A stretch of 61,871 nucleotides of DNA from Chloroflexi bacterium HGW-Chloroflexi-2 (GCA_002840735.1 PHBY01000016.1:1-61871); one strand, 5' to 3'. Counted from the first letter of the stretch, positions 50,292 through 59,754 are shown. The notes: a model not told the origin generated them from the letters alone. Numbers and translations: made by a program.

Positions 50292-51029
50292 ATGAAAATA
50301 ATCGACAGAAGATCCCCCCTACCTTTGTATAGTCAGCTAAAAAATATCCTGCTCCAGGATTTGGACGAAGGAATGTATCCTCCTGGCTCGGTTCTACCGC
50401 CAGAAATGACGTTGGTAAACCATTTCGGACTCAGCCGTGCCACGGTGCGACAGGCCATCAAAGAACTGGAACATGAAGGTTATATCAGTCGAATTCAGGG
50501 AAAAGGCACGATCGTCATTCGTGAAAAAAGTTCACTTAATCGTGGATTATCCCAATTAACCAGCTTTACAGAAGATATGAAAGCCCATGGATATGAGACG
50601 GCAACACAAATCCTCGATTTTGAAATTGTAGAACCACCACCAAAAATTTCGGATATGCTCAGAATTCCAATTGAAAAATCTGTCATTCACATTAACCGTC
50701 TCCGAATAGTGAATAAAATCCCTGTGGCAATCAACACTTCCTACGTCAACCTGCCACCTGAGATTTCAATGTCCCGAGAAGATCTTGAGCGTACTGAATC
50801 CCTTTATTCATTTTTTGAAATGAAACGCATTCCTCTGGTGGAATCAGATAAAACCATTGAAGCCATTTCTGCCAGCGAAGAACAAGCCACGTTATTGGGT
50901 GTACCAATGGGCAATCCATTATTAAAAGTAGAAGGTGTTGTTTACACTTTGAACCATCAACCTTTAGAACACCATGTCGTCATCAGCCGGAGTGATATGT
51001 ACAAATATTCACTGCATTTGCTCCGGTGA
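50292..51029 (+). CDS. GntR-family (HutC subfamily) transcriptional regulator
   Basis: 245 residues from the ATG at 50292 (a TTG 9 nt earlier is an alternative). Winged helix at about 5-75 (LPLYSQLKNILL, GLSRATVRQAIKELEHEGY) and a UTRA effector domain at about 95-240. It sits divergent from the ugp-like operon and ahead of the polyol transporter operon, and may regulate one or both in response to the phosphorylated sugar or sugar-phosphate substrate. Confidence 0.92.
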   Translation: MKIIDRRSPLPLYSQLKNILLQDLDEGMYPPGSVLPPEMTLVNHFGLSRATVRQAIKELEHEGYISRIQGKGTIVIREKSSLNRGLSQLTSFTEDMKAHGYETATQILDFEIVEPPPKISDMLRIPIEKSVIHINRLRIVNKIPVAINTSYVNLPPEISMSREDLERTESLYSFFEMKRIPLVESDKTIEAISASEEQATLLGVPMGNPLLKVEGVVYTLNHQPLEHHVVISRSDMYKYSLHLLR

Positions 51030-51173
51030 AGAAGCAAACTAAACATTCGCCTGGTTTGATTTCGGTTTTCTAACACATTGAAAGGAGGATTATCAATAAG
51101 AAAGGAGAAGAAGAAAGTTTTAACTTGTATTAACTGGTACAAATTTTTACCCACAATACTTATTAAGGAGAAT

Positions 51174-52349
51174 ATGATGAAAAAACAAACTACTAAAGCC
51201 AGTATCTTTTATTTGTTTCTGGCTATCGTGCTGTTAGTTGGAATGGTTGGCTGTGCTCAACAAGCAACACCCGAAGAACCAGTAGCACCCGTTGAAGAAC
51301 CAGCCGCGCCTGTAGAGGAACCTGCTGCACCCGTTGAAGAACCTGTTGCACCCACTGATGTACCTGCTCCGACCGAAATACCTCCAAAAATCGGAGAAGG
51401 TAGAACGCTTGTTGTTGGTATTTGGGGCGCTGAACAGGAACAGATCGTTCGAGAGTTCTTAATTCCAGAATTTACAGAAATCACCGGCGCTGATGTGGAG
51501 TTGGTGTTAGGCGGTTCTTCTGACCGATATGCCCGTATTTATGCCGAAGTGGACGCACCCACAATGGATGTTGTTTACCTCAGTATTTCTCAAACCCAAC
51601 AAGCATCGAAAGACGCAGTGATATTACCTCCAAATCCTGCTGGTGTTCCGGAGTTTAACAACCTCTACCCACAAGCCCAAGAATATGGCGGTTATGGAGT
51701 TTCCTTCATGTCCATCGGTTTGATGGTGAACACAGAATACGTTACCGACATGCCTACTTCCTGGTTAGACCTGTGGAAGCCAGAATACAAAGGCAAAGTA
51801 GCACCCTTTGTTTTCCCAGGCACTCAGGGAACTGCATTTCTGGTAATGGCTGCCCGCGTCCATGGTGGTGGGGAGACGAATATTGACCCTGGATTTGAAG
51901 CATTGAAAGAACTCAAACCATTCCCCATGATTTTATCTGGTATTGATGAAACAAATCTGGCATTTGAACAAGGAGATGTATGGTTTGCTCCTCAAATTCG
52001 TGGTTATGTTGAATCCTACAAATCACAGGGTGGCAAAGTTGAATTTGTAACACCGGAAGAAGGCACTCCGTTGGCTATGAATGCAGCTTCCATACCGATA
52101 AATTCTAAAAATGTTGATCTGGCAGAAGTTTGGATTAATCTCCATCTGAGTCAGGCTGTTCAGGAAGCTTATGCCAAGGTTCTGTTCTACGCACCAACCA
52201 ACAAAACGGTTGTTCTTGATGCTGACTTAGCAGCAATTATGCCTTATGGCGAGGATCAAGTTGCAAAATTGTTAATGCTTGATAACCTGACCATTTCTAC
52301 AAATCAATCAGAATGGGTTGATCGCTGGAATCGAGAAATTTTAGACTAA
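51174..52349 (+). CDS. ABC solute-binding lipoprotein (PotD/FutA-like)
   Basis: About 391 residues; ATG 51174 or the next codon, with AAGGAG upstream. Leader with lipobox VGC (VGMVGC), Pro/Glu/Val repeat linker to about 70, then a type 2 periplasmic binding fold (VGIWGAEQEQIVREF, SWLDLWKPEYKGKVA, NAASIPINSKN). The binding protein of the following fused permease and ATPase; related families bind polyamines, iron or thiamine, but the catabolic genes downstream suggest a polyol or sugar. Confidence 0.88.
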   Translation: MMKKQTTKASIFYLFLAIVLLVGMVGCAQQATPEEPVAPVEEPAAPVEEPAAPVEEPVAPTDVPAPTEIPPKIGEGRTLVVGIWGAEQEQIVREFLIPEFTEITGADVELVLGGSSDRYARIYAEVDAPTMDVVYLSISQTQQASKDAVILPPNPAGVPEFNNLYPQAQEYGGYGVSFMSIGLMVNTEYVTDMPTSWLDLWKPEYKGKVAPFVFPGTQGTAFLVMAARVHGGGETNIDPGFEALKELKPFPMILSGIDETNLAFEQGDVWFAPQIRGYVESYKSQGGKVEFVTPEEGTPLAMNAASIPINSKNVDLAEVWINLHLSQAVQEAYAKVLFYAPTNKTVVLDADLAAIMPYGEDQVAKLLMLDNLTISTNQSEWVDRWNREILD

Positions 52350-52376
52350 TCGATTAACAGCATCACAAATTCAATC

Positions 52377-52408
52377 AAATTGGAGAGGACATTAGTCCTC
52401 TCCAATTT
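52377..52408 (+). terminator. Intercistronic terminator/attenuator after the binding-protein gene
   Basis: AAATTGGAGAGGAC, ATTA, GTCCTCTCCAATTT: a perfect 14-bp stem 28 nt past the solute-binding protein stop and 78 nt before the permease gene. It likely makes most transcripts end here so that binding protein exceeds permease. Confidence 0.75.
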
Positions 52409-52485
52409 CTGAACGAAGATTTATTGTTGAGGATCTTAATATTTTTGAAGCATAATATTCTTAATGATTTGGAGGGTGTAATTGA

Positions 52486-54288
52486 ATGAAACAACACGTT
52501 CGTAAAATAAATATAACTCCTTACCTGTTTATTACCCCTGGACTCCTCATAATAGCCTTTGGTTTCTTAATTCCAATGATCATGCTATTTGCCATTAGTT
52601 TTTTTAAAGGGATTCCTGGTAGTGGTTTGATAGACAGAACATTTACACTAGAGAATTACACTCGATTTGCTGATCCTTATTATTTCAAAGTTCTATTTGT
52701 TACTTTTAGAATTGCACTCGGTACCACATTATTATCTTTGATATTAGGATATCCGCTGGCTCTTTTAATTAACCGTACACGCGGATTTGCCAAAACTATT
52801 TTATTAGTCACTATCTTGACACCATTATTGACGAATGTAGTTGCGCGTACACTCGGCTTGATGATTGTTTTGGGTAGACACGGGCCCATTAATCAACTCC
52901 TGGATTTATTAAGTATTCCAAAATTTACATTTATTCCTAGCGAACTTGGTATCATAATTGGTTTAACTCAGGTTTTTATGCCTTATATGATTATGTCAAT
53001 TAACAGTGTTCTTTCGAACATTGATTTTTCTTTACAGGAAGCTGCTAGAGATCTGGGTAGTAGTGCAACCGGAGCATTCTGGAAAGTAATTTTTCCTCTC
53101 AGTGTTCCCGGTATCATTGCAGGTAGTCTTTTTGTCTTTTTATTAAGTTTCAGTTCTTATGTAACTCCTCGCTTATTAGGTGGTGGCCAAATTATGGTGA
53201 TGACCATGTTAATTTATCAACAGGCTACCGCCTTACTAAATTGGCCATTTGCAGCAGCAGCATCTTTAATATTACTGGTATTCACCATCATTCTGGTAAC
53301 ATCATATACAAAAATTGCATCCAGTGGAGATCTTCGCCAGGATGATGCAAAACAAAGCACTGATAAATCAAAAACTACATGGAAGAAAATCAATAGTGAT
53401 CTCCGGGAATTCTTATATTCAATCAACGCGTTAGTCTCCCGTTCATTGATGAAGATTACCATACTCAAAAACGCAATGACATCGAGTGGAAAATTCTTCA
53501 GTGTCATCAGTCCGGTCATATCAAAAATAGTAATTATTTTGATAATAATTTTTATAATTCTTCCGCTACCGCTTGTTATACTCAGTTCATTTTCAGAATC
53601 CAGTATGATAAGTTTTCCCCCGAAAAGTTATTCAACCAGATGGTATACAGGTCTCCTTGATCGCCCTGAATACATACGATCTTTCCTGTTGAGTGTGCGA
53701 TTGGCTTCCATATCAATGATAGTGTCATTAATCTTCGGCACATTAGCAAGTTTAGGGCTTGCTCGATATAAATTTCCCGGGCGAGAATTCATTCGGTCCA
53801 TTTTTCTCTCACCCTTAATGTTGCCTGCGGTAATCGTTGGTATTGCATTATTAAGGTTTTTAGTAGAGATCCGTCAAACAGCAACATTTCAAGGTCTTTT
53901 GCTTGCACATCTAGTTCTTACTACTGCTTATGTTGTCAGAACGATATCTTCCAGTCTGGTTGGGTTTGATAATTCCCTTCAAGAAGCCGCCAGGGATTTA
54001 GGCGCCAGCGCATTTCATGCCTTTAGAACAATTACCTTACCGCTAATCAAACCAGGGTTGATCGTCGCTGCCATCTTCTCGTTTATCACTTCATTTGACG
54101 AAACCACAGTGAGCATATTTATTACTGGAGGTAGAACAATAACCCTGCCTGTCAGGATCTTTTCCCAATTAGAATATGGTTTAGATCCTACCGTAACTGC
54201 AATTTCCAGTTTATTGATTGTGATGGCTTTGATCGCAATAACAATTATTGGTAAAGTATTTGGTTTAGAAAAATTTAGTATCCAATGA
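52486..54288 (+). CDS. Fused ABC permease (PotB-PotC-like, two permeases in one chain)
   Basis: 600 residues, twelve membrane helices in two homologous halves (about 10-275 and 340-600) joined by a charged linker. Each half has its EAA loop: LQEAARDLGSSATGAFWK and LQEAARDLGASAFHAFRT. Separate PotB and PotC proteins are the norm for polyamine systems; fused ones occur in some iron (FbpB) transporters. GGAGG lies ahead of the ATG. Confidence 0.92.
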   Translation: MKQHVRKINITPYLFITPGLLIIAFGFLIPMIMLFAISFFKGIPGSGLIDRTFTLENYTRFADPYYFKVLFVTFRIALGTTLLSLILGYPLALLINRTRGFAKTILLVTILTPLLTNVVARTLGLMIVLGRHGPINQLLDLLSIPKFTFIPSELGIIIGLTQVFMPYMIMSINSVLSNIDFSLQEAARDLGSSATGAFWKVIFPLSVPGIIAGSLFVFLLSFSSYVTPRLLGGGQIMVMTMLIYQQATALLNWPFAAAASLILLVFTIILVTSYTKIASSGDLRQDDAKQSTDKSKTTWKKINSDLREFLYSINALVSRSLMKITILKNAMTSSGKFFSVISPVISKIVIILIIIFIILPLPLVILSSFSESSMISFPPKSYSTRWYTGLLDRPEYIRSFLLSVRLASISMIVSLIFGTLASLGLARYKFPGREFIRSIFLSPLMLPAVIVGIALLRFLVEIRQTATFQGLLLAHLVLTTAYVVRTISSSLVGFDNSLQEAARDLGASAFHAFRTITLPLIKPGLIVAAIFSFITSFDETTVSIFITGGRTITLPVRIFSQLEYGLDPTVTAISSLLIVMALIAITIIGKVFGLEKFSIQ

Positions 54289-54301
54289 GGAGAAATAATA
54301 A

Positions 54302-55369
54302 ATGGTTAAATTAGAAGGTATTCACAAAACTTTTGGGAAAGTCAAAGCCGTAGATGGGGTCGACCTTCAGGTTCAGAAAGGGGAAATGCTTTGTTTACTT
54401 GGTCCAAGTGGTTGTGGAAAAACTACATTATTACGAGTACTATCCGGATTCGAACAACCCGAAGGAGGAAAAATCATAATGGATGACAAAGATGTCACTA
54501 AATTACCACCCGACAAACGCCCAACCTCTTTGGTATTTCAAAATTATGCCCTCTTTCCTCATATGACTGTATTCGAAAATATTGCCTATGGATTAAGAGT
54601 AAAAAAAATACCATCAAAGGAAATCCGTAAACTTGTTTTTGATGCACTTGAGATGGTTGGATTATCAGATCTCGAAGATAGATCCATTCGGCAGCTCTCT
54701 GGAGGGCAACAACAAAGGGTAGCATTAGCTCGTGGTCTGGTGATGAAGCCTGCTGTCTTACTCCTGGATGAACCATTATCAAATCTGGATGCCAAATTAA
54801 GGGTAGAAACACGCATTCAAATCAGAGATCTCCAAAGAAATCTGGGGATAACATCCATTTTTGTAACCCATGATCAGGAAGAAGCACTCACCATTTCAGA
54901 TCGAATTGCAGTAATGAATAAAGGAAAAATTATTCAAATAGGCACACCAGAAGAGATTTACAACCATCCAAATTCCGAGTTTGTTGCGGACTTTATTGGC
55001 AAATCAAATATTCTGGAAGGTGAATACAAATCTAATACGGAAGGAAAAGCATATTTTGTTTTATCTAATAGCAATCTATCCATCCAGATCCAGCCAGTGG
55101 AAAATATTGGTGAACAGCCCAGGTTAATCTTAAGACCAGAACAAATCCATATTTCAGAAGATGAAATTACAAACCCTGAAGTCAATTGCCTAACTGCCAC
55201 GGTAGAGCATATAACTTTTCTTGGAGAAATGATTTATTATCATGTACGACTAGAAAATGATGCAAAATTGCTTGTTCCGGTTTATTATGCTTCCACCAGG
55301 AAATATAAAGAAGATGATCAAATTTTCATTTATTGGGAAATTAATTCCGGGAAAATACTTGTGAAATAA
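54302..55369 (+). CDS. ABC transporter ATPase (PotA/MalK-type)
   Basis: 355 residues: Walker A GPSGCGKTT, Q-loop FQNYALFPH, signature LSGGQQQRVALARG, Walker B LLLDEPLSNLD, H-loop VTHDQEEA, then a TOBE-type regulatory domain from about 235. Thirteen nt after the permease. It is the only ABC ATPase in the window, so it could also energise the ugp-like permeases. Confidence 0.95.
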   Translation: MVKLEGIHKTFGKVKAVDGVDLQVQKGEMLCLLGPSGCGKTTLLRVLSGFEQPEGGKIIMDDKDVTKLPPDKRPTSLVFQNYALFPHMTVFENIAYGLRVKKIPSKEIRKLVFDALEMVGLSDLEDRSIRQLSGGQQQRVALARGLVMKPAVLLLDEPLSNLDAKLRVETRIQIRDLQRNLGITSIFVTHDQEEALTISDRIAVMNKGKIIQIGTPEEIYNHPNSEFVADFIGKSNILEGEYKSNTEGKAYFVLSNSNLSIQIQPVENIGEQPRLILRPEQIHISEDEITNPEVNCLTATVEHITFLGEMIYYHVRLENDAKLLVPVYYASTRKYKEDDQIFIYWEINSGKILVK

Positions 55370-55433
55370 TATCAAAGAAAACTTTAATTAGCTTCAGTTC
55401 AGTAAAATTAGATATTATAGGAGAAAAATTCGC

Positions 55434-56474
55434 ATGACAGAAAAAACCTACCGCGTGATGTGGGCAGAAAAACCGAATGAATTGGAAGTACGTAACCTTC
55501 CTCTTAAAGAAGTGGGTGTTAATGATGTCTTAATCCAGGTGGGGAAAGCCGGTATTTGCCCCTGGGATTTAAGAGCTTTTTCGGGTTTATCCTCTTCAGT
55601 GGCATTTCCACGTGTGCTCGGGCATGAAATGGCCGGTGTGGTGGTGGCTGTGGGAGAAAATGTAAAATTCATCAAACCTGGTCAGCGGGTCGTACCGGAC
55701 ATGGGCGTCAAATGTGGCGTTTGCAAAGCCTGCCGCAGTGGTCGCGAAAATCGCTGCCAGAACCCACACTTCCAGCAATTTGGTGGTGGATTTGCGGATT
55801 ATGTGCGTGTTCCGGAAAAGAATGTACACATCATTAAACAGGCATCCACCAGTTTAAAAGCAGCTGCTTTCACCGAACCACTCTCCTGTGTGGTGCGTGG
55901 ACAAAATATGCTGCGTCTCTACCCGGGAGAGGTGGAACTGGTGGCTGGGTTAGGCCCAATTGGTTTAATGCATTTGCAGGTGGCAAAAGCCTTTGGTGCG
56001 CGTGTGCTCGCTTCTGATCCAGTGCAGGAACGCCTGGAAAAAGCCAAAGAACTGGGTGCGGATTGGGTTGTCAACCCGAAAGAAACCGATGTGGCGACCT
56101 TGGTCAAAGACCTCACATCCGGTTGGGGTGTGGATGCTGCTGTGGTAACGGTCGGATCAGCCCGTCTGGTGGAGGAAATCATCCCAATGTTAGCCCCCGG
56201 TGGACGATTAAACATTTTCGCAGGTATTTACCCCAAAGATCAATTGCACATTGATCCCAACCTGATCCATTATGGTGAATTCATCATCACCGGTTCCGCG
56301 GATAGCACGCCTGCTGATTTTAACGTTGCTCTCAATATGATCGAGAGTGGACAGGTCAATACTGAAACATTGATCAGCCATATGCTTCCACTGGAAGAAT
56401 TGGGTAAAGGCTTTGAGATTGTTAAGAGTCTCAAAGGTTTGAAAGTCATGTTAGATATTAACGATCTGGAGTAA
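55434..56474 (+). CDS. Zinc-dependent medium-chain alcohol/polyol dehydrogenase
   Basis: 346 residues. Catalytic zinc Cys in AGICPWD, GHEMAGVV with the zinc His and Glu, structural zinc loop CGVCKACRSGRENRC and NAD loop GLGPIG. Resembles sorbitol and threonine dehydrogenases. Within the transporter-kinase-aldolase operon it most likely oxidises the imported polyol to a ketose. Confidence 0.92.
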   Translation: MTEKTYRVMWAEKPNELEVRNLPLKEVGVNDVLIQVGKAGICPWDLRAFSGLSSSVAFPRVLGHEMAGVVVAVGENVKFIKPGQRVVPDMGVKCGVCKACRSGRENRCQNPHFQQFGGGFADYVRVPEKNVHIIKQASTSLKAAAFTEPLSCVVRGQNMLRLYPGEVELVAGLGPIGLMHLQVAKAFGARVLASDPVQERLEKAKELGADWVVNPKETDVATLVKDLTSGWGVDAAVVTVGSARLVEEIIPMLAPGGRLNIFAGIYPKDQLHIDPNLIHYGEFIITGSADSTPADFNVALNMIESGQVNTETLISHMLPLEELGKGFEIVKSLKGLKVMLDINDLE

Positions 56475-56480
56475 TTTGTC

Positions 56481-57944
56481 TTGAAACCTTTTGTGCTGGC
56501 AATGGATGTGGGTACTTCTTCCTTTAAAGCAGTCGTATATGCTGTTGATGGAAGAATTTTGGCATCCGAATCCAGTTCTTATGAATATGCATCACCGCAG
56601 GCCGGTTGGGCAGAAGCTTCCCCGCAGGATTGGCAGCAAGCCATGGAAGAATGTCTGACCAGATTATCCAAAATGCCACACCTTTTACAACAAATTGAAG
56701 TGATTGCTTTCACTGGGCAGATGCATACAGCAGTCTTGCTGGATGCTGACCTGAAACCGCTGGAACCTACTATTTTATGGCTGGATCGACGGGCAGCTGC
56801 AGAAACCAGTGAACTGCAATCAGCTTTTCAAATGCCGCCTTTTCAACTGAATTCAACTTACACATTGCCGAAATTGTATTGGATGAGGAAACATATACCG
56901 GAGGTTATTCACAAAGCCCGGCATTTACTGTGGCCAAAGGATTATTTACGTTTCCTGGTTACCGGTGAAATTTTTACGGATATCACCGAACCCGGCGGGG
57001 CTGCGTTACTGAATTGGGATGCCATGGATTGGGCAAAAGAACGTCTGGTTTTCATTGGTCTAAATCCGGAAATTCTACCACCCATTCTGCAGCCAGAAGA
57101 TGAAGCCGGTTTCTTGTTGCCACAGGTGGCTGAGCGATTTAATATCAATCCACAGGCAAAAGTCATTGCCGGTGCAGGCGATGTATTGGCGCTTATCTCC
57201 AGTGCCCCACCAGCCAAAGGCAGACTGAATTGTTCTCTGGGAAGTTCATCAATGATTTTTTGCCCTCTGGAACCACATGAAACCGTTGTGGATCCACGCA
57301 ACCGAATATACACCTATCCATTATTACGGGTTCCCATGCTGGGCGGTGTTTCCTCCACCACCGGCGCGGCCTTACAATGGGCATGGAAAAATCTTTATCC
57401 GGGTGTATCCTTTGAATCCGCCATAGTAGAAGCATTGGATGTGCCTGCCGGTAGCGATGGTGTTTACTTTCTGCCATTCCTGTCCGGGGAACGTTCGCCC
57501 TTCTGGAATGATCAGCTACGCGGCAGTTTTCATGGGTTATCCCTGGCGCATTCACGAGCTCATCTACTCCGGGCTGTCATGGAAGGTGTGGGGTTGAGTC
57601 TGTCCTATATGATTCAAATAATTCACGAACTCGGTGTGGGCATCCATGAAATCGCCCTGGCAGGCGGAGGTACGAAGACACCTGGTTGGCCTCAAATGAT
57701 CGCAGATATTTGCCAGATGCCAGTCTGCGTTTATTCCGGGCAGGAAACGGTTACGCATGCCTTGTTTGCGTATGCCTGCCTGGCAAAGCAGGGTGGTCGT
57801 TCGTTTGAACAGGCACTGTTGGATACATTCGAAGAGCCTGACTGGTTATATCCAAACGCAAAAACAGCCAGTATTTATCAAAAACTATATACCCACTATA
57901 AAGCTCAGGCTGAATTTAATCAGGAATTATTTAAATCTAATTAA
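56481..57944 (+). CDS. FGGY-family carbohydrate kinase (xylulokinase-like)
   Basis: 487 residues starting at TTG (56481), since the next ATG would cut off the phosphate-binding DVGTSS motif; GGAG lies 9 nt upstream. Two actin-like domains: FTGQMHTAVLLD, LWLDRRAA and the C-terminal FLPFLSGERSPFW, LAGGGTKTPGWPQMIADI. It would phosphorylate the ketose made by the preceding dehydrogenase. Six-nt gap to that gene. Confidence 0.93.
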   Translation: MKPFVLAMDVGTSSFKAVVYAVDGRILASESSSYEYASPQAGWAEASPQDWQQAMEECLTRLSKMPHLLQQIEVIAFTGQMHTAVLLDADLKPLEPTILWLDRRAAAETSELQSAFQMPPFQLNSTYTLPKLYWMRKHIPEVIHKARHLLWPKDYLRFLVTGEIFTDITEPGGAALLNWDAMDWAKERLVFIGLNPEILPPILQPEDEAGFLLPQVAERFNINPQAKVIAGAGDVLALISSAPPAKGRLNCSLGSSSMIFCPLEPHETVVDPRNRIYTYPLLRVPMLGGVSSTTGAALQWAWKNLYPGVSFESAIVEALDVPAGSDGVYFLPFLSGERSPFWNDQLRGSFHGLSLAHSRAHLLRAVMEGVGLSLSYMIQIIHELGVGIHEIALAGGGTKTPGWPQMIADICQMPVCVYSGQETVTHALFAYACLAKQGGRSFEQALLDTFEEPDWLYPNAKTASIYQKLYTHYKAQAEFNQELFKSN

Positions 57945-57984
57945 GCTGTTTTGTAATTATTATTTCGTTAAAGAAGGAGAAAAT

Positions 57985-58737
57985 ATGTTCGGAAAAAATA
58001 GAAGGTTAAACAGGTTATTCGTCGGAAATGAAAAATTATGTCTGCTCTCACCCCTGGATCATGGTGGCTGGCTGGGACCGGTAAAAGGTCTCGATAATCC
58101 GGAATGGATTGTGGGAGAAGTCGTGGCTGGAGGTGCCAATGCCGTTTTGGCATCCCCAGGCTTCCTGCAAGCTGCCCAGAAATCATTGAAACCAGAGACC
58201 GGCCTGGTTTTGAGAGTCAGCCTGACCGCTGGACTCAGCAAACAAGGCACTCAGGAAACACCGATTGCCACACTTGATTCCGCTATCCGCATGGATGCAG
58301 ATGCTGTGGTTGTCTCGGTCTTCTTTGGAAGAGAAGGGGATATCGAGATCTATCAATGGCTGGCTGCATTAGTTGAAGAGTGCCATCCGTATGGTATGCC
58401 GGTGATCGCAGAAATGATGCCACCTGAAAATGTTTCCTATGACCCGATTGCGATCGCGCATGCAGCCCGTATCGGTATGGAAATCGGCGCTGATGTGATT
58501 AAAACCAATTTCTCGGGTGATGTCGAATCCTTCCGCTCTGTTGTGAAATCCGTCCCCATCCCGATTATCGTTGCTGGCGGCCCCAAAACCGGAAACGAAG
58601 GCGATGATGCCACAGTAAAAATGGCAAAAGCTGCCATCGAAGCCGGAGCCAAAGGGGTTGCCATTGGCCGGCGTGTCTGGCAATCCGACAATCCCAGAGA
58701 AGTCACCCGCCAGGTTGCCTCCGCTTTTTGGAAATAA
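57985..58737 (+). CDS. DhnA/FbaB/LsrF-type class I aldolase
   Basis: 250 residues from the ATG at 57985 (AAGGAG 6 nt upstream; the frame is open far into the kinase gene but that part is shadow). SPLDHGGWLGP at the start, Schiff-base Lys in DVIKTNFSGD and phosphate-binding GGPKTGNEGD and GVAIGRRVWQ. Closest to fructose-bisphosphate class I DhnA-type aldolases, LsrF and related ketose-phosphate lyases. Last step of the operon: cleavage of the phosphorylated ketose. Confidence 0.9.
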   Translation: MFGKNRRLNRLFVGNEKLCLLSPLDHGGWLGPVKGLDNPEWIVGEVVAGGANAVLASPGFLQAAQKSLKPETGLVLRVSLTAGLSKQGTQETPIATLDSAIRMDADAVVVSVFFGREGDIEIYQWLAALVEECHPYGMPVIAEMMPPENVSYDPIAIAHAARIGMEIGADVIKTNFSGDVESFRSVVKSVPIPIIVAGGPKTGNEGDDATVKMAKAAIEAGAKGVAIGRRVWQSDNPREVTRQVASAFWK

Positions 58738-59160
58738 TCAAAATTAATGATAAACCTTTTTCAGGTCTCTGAGACCTTAATAAATTTTCAGAAATTGATT
58801 GATGAATGGTAATCGTTTTTTATCGTACTTTTATTATTTCCCAAAATTCGGATCATATGGTTCCTCCCTAAGTGCAACGTACCAGTCTAGTCTTAAGGTG
58901 CGATGCACTTAGGGAGAAAAAGTCGCCATCGAATGGGCACTAATCATCATGAATCTGTAATCCAAAAGTGCGTTGCACCTTGCCTTAAGACAACGATTTG
59001 TGATCAGGTGCATCGCACTTCTGGATGATTGTTCACCAGATTTATTCTCAAATTCAGATTATAGGGTCTATCCCTAAGTGCAACGCACCAGCCGGCAGGC
59101 TATTGTTAGTGCGTAGTAATTTCTTGTGGTTCTAAATGTACTCAAAAAATATCGATAAAT
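58738..59160. repeat. Cluster of short GTGC-N3-GCAC palindromic repeats (right)
   Basis: Intergenic space between the aldolase and rubrerythrin genes. Five repeat copies lie at about 58870-58883, 58897-58911, 58966-58981, 59006-59022 and 59076-59089. The first two face each other, TCCCTAAGTGC at 58865 and GCACTTAGGGA ending at 58915, making a larger hairpin. A copy here with following context (GCACTTCTGG then GATTGTTCA) matches one at 129-168. A small palindrome AGGTC, TCTGA, GACCT (58763-58777) just after the aldolase may be its terminator. No gene seen. Confidence 0.75.
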
Positions 59161-59164
59161 GACA

Positions 59165-59194
59165 ATTGACATACTTAAGTCAATTTTATACAAT
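59165..59194 (+). promoter_or_regulatory. Rubrerythrin promoter with inverted repeat
   Basis: TTGACA (59166-59171), 17 nt, TACAAT (59189-59194). ATTGAC, 8-nt spacer, GTCAAT (59165-59184) is an inverted repeat covering the -35 box and spacer, a likely redox or metal regulator site. Confidence 0.55.
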
Positions 59195-59231
59195 ATTGGA
59201 GATGACAAATTTTAATAATGAGGAGAATTAA

Positions 59232-59729
59232 ATGACAAAAACCACTGAAAATTTAAAAACCGCCTTTGCCGGTGAAAGCCAGGCATTCCAAAAATACAGG
59301 GCATTTTCCAAAAAAGCAGCCTCCGAAGGTTTTGCCAACATTGCCAAACTGTTCGAAACCACCGCTGAAGCAGAACGGATTCATGCCGAAGGACATCTCA
59401 AAGCCTTGGATGGTATTAAAGACACTTTAGCCAATCTGGAAGAAGCCATCTCCGGTGAAACCTACGAATATACCGAAATGTACCCTCCCATGCTTGAAGA
59501 CGCTAAAGAAACAGGACACAAAGCCAGCAGAATGTTTGGGTATGCATCAGCGGCAGAAGAAGTGCATGCGCGCATCTATACGTTGGCATTGGAAGCAATC
59601 AAACAAGGTAAGGATTTGGATGTAACCGAATTTTATCTGTGCCCGGTGTGTGGTTACATTGAATTGGGAGCGCCACCTGAGAGTTGCCCGGTTTGTGGCA
59701 CGCTCGGAAAAAAATTCATTACACTCTAG
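59232..59729 (+). CDS. rbr: Rubrerythrin
   Basis: 165 residues. Ferritin-like di-iron domain with paired ExxH-type motifs (AGESQAFQKY, EAERIHAEGH, EEVHARIY) and a C-terminal rubredoxin domain with CPVCGYIELG and CPVCGTLG. It reduces hydrogen peroxide with electrons from rubredoxin or NADH systems in anaerobes. AGGAG precedes the ATG. Confidence 0.96.
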   Translation: MTKTTENLKTAFAGESQAFQKYRAFSKKAASEGFANIAKLFETTAEAERIHAEGHLKALDGIKDTLANLEEAISGETYEYTEMYPPMLEDAKETGHKASRMFGYASAAEEVHARIYTLALEAIKQGKDLDVTEFYLCPVCGYIELGAPPESCPVCGTLGKKFITL

Positions 59730-59754
59730 AATTTCTGTCTCCTTCAATCTTATC

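Noticed and set aside
52486-54288. Two separate permease genes with a missed stop
   Set aside because: The frame is continuous through a plausible charged linker with no internal ribosome site at the second half, so a true fusion is preferred.
57757-57984. 76-residue extension of the aldolase
   Set aside because: It overlaps the kinase gene in another frame; AAGGAG and ATG at 57985 mark the start.
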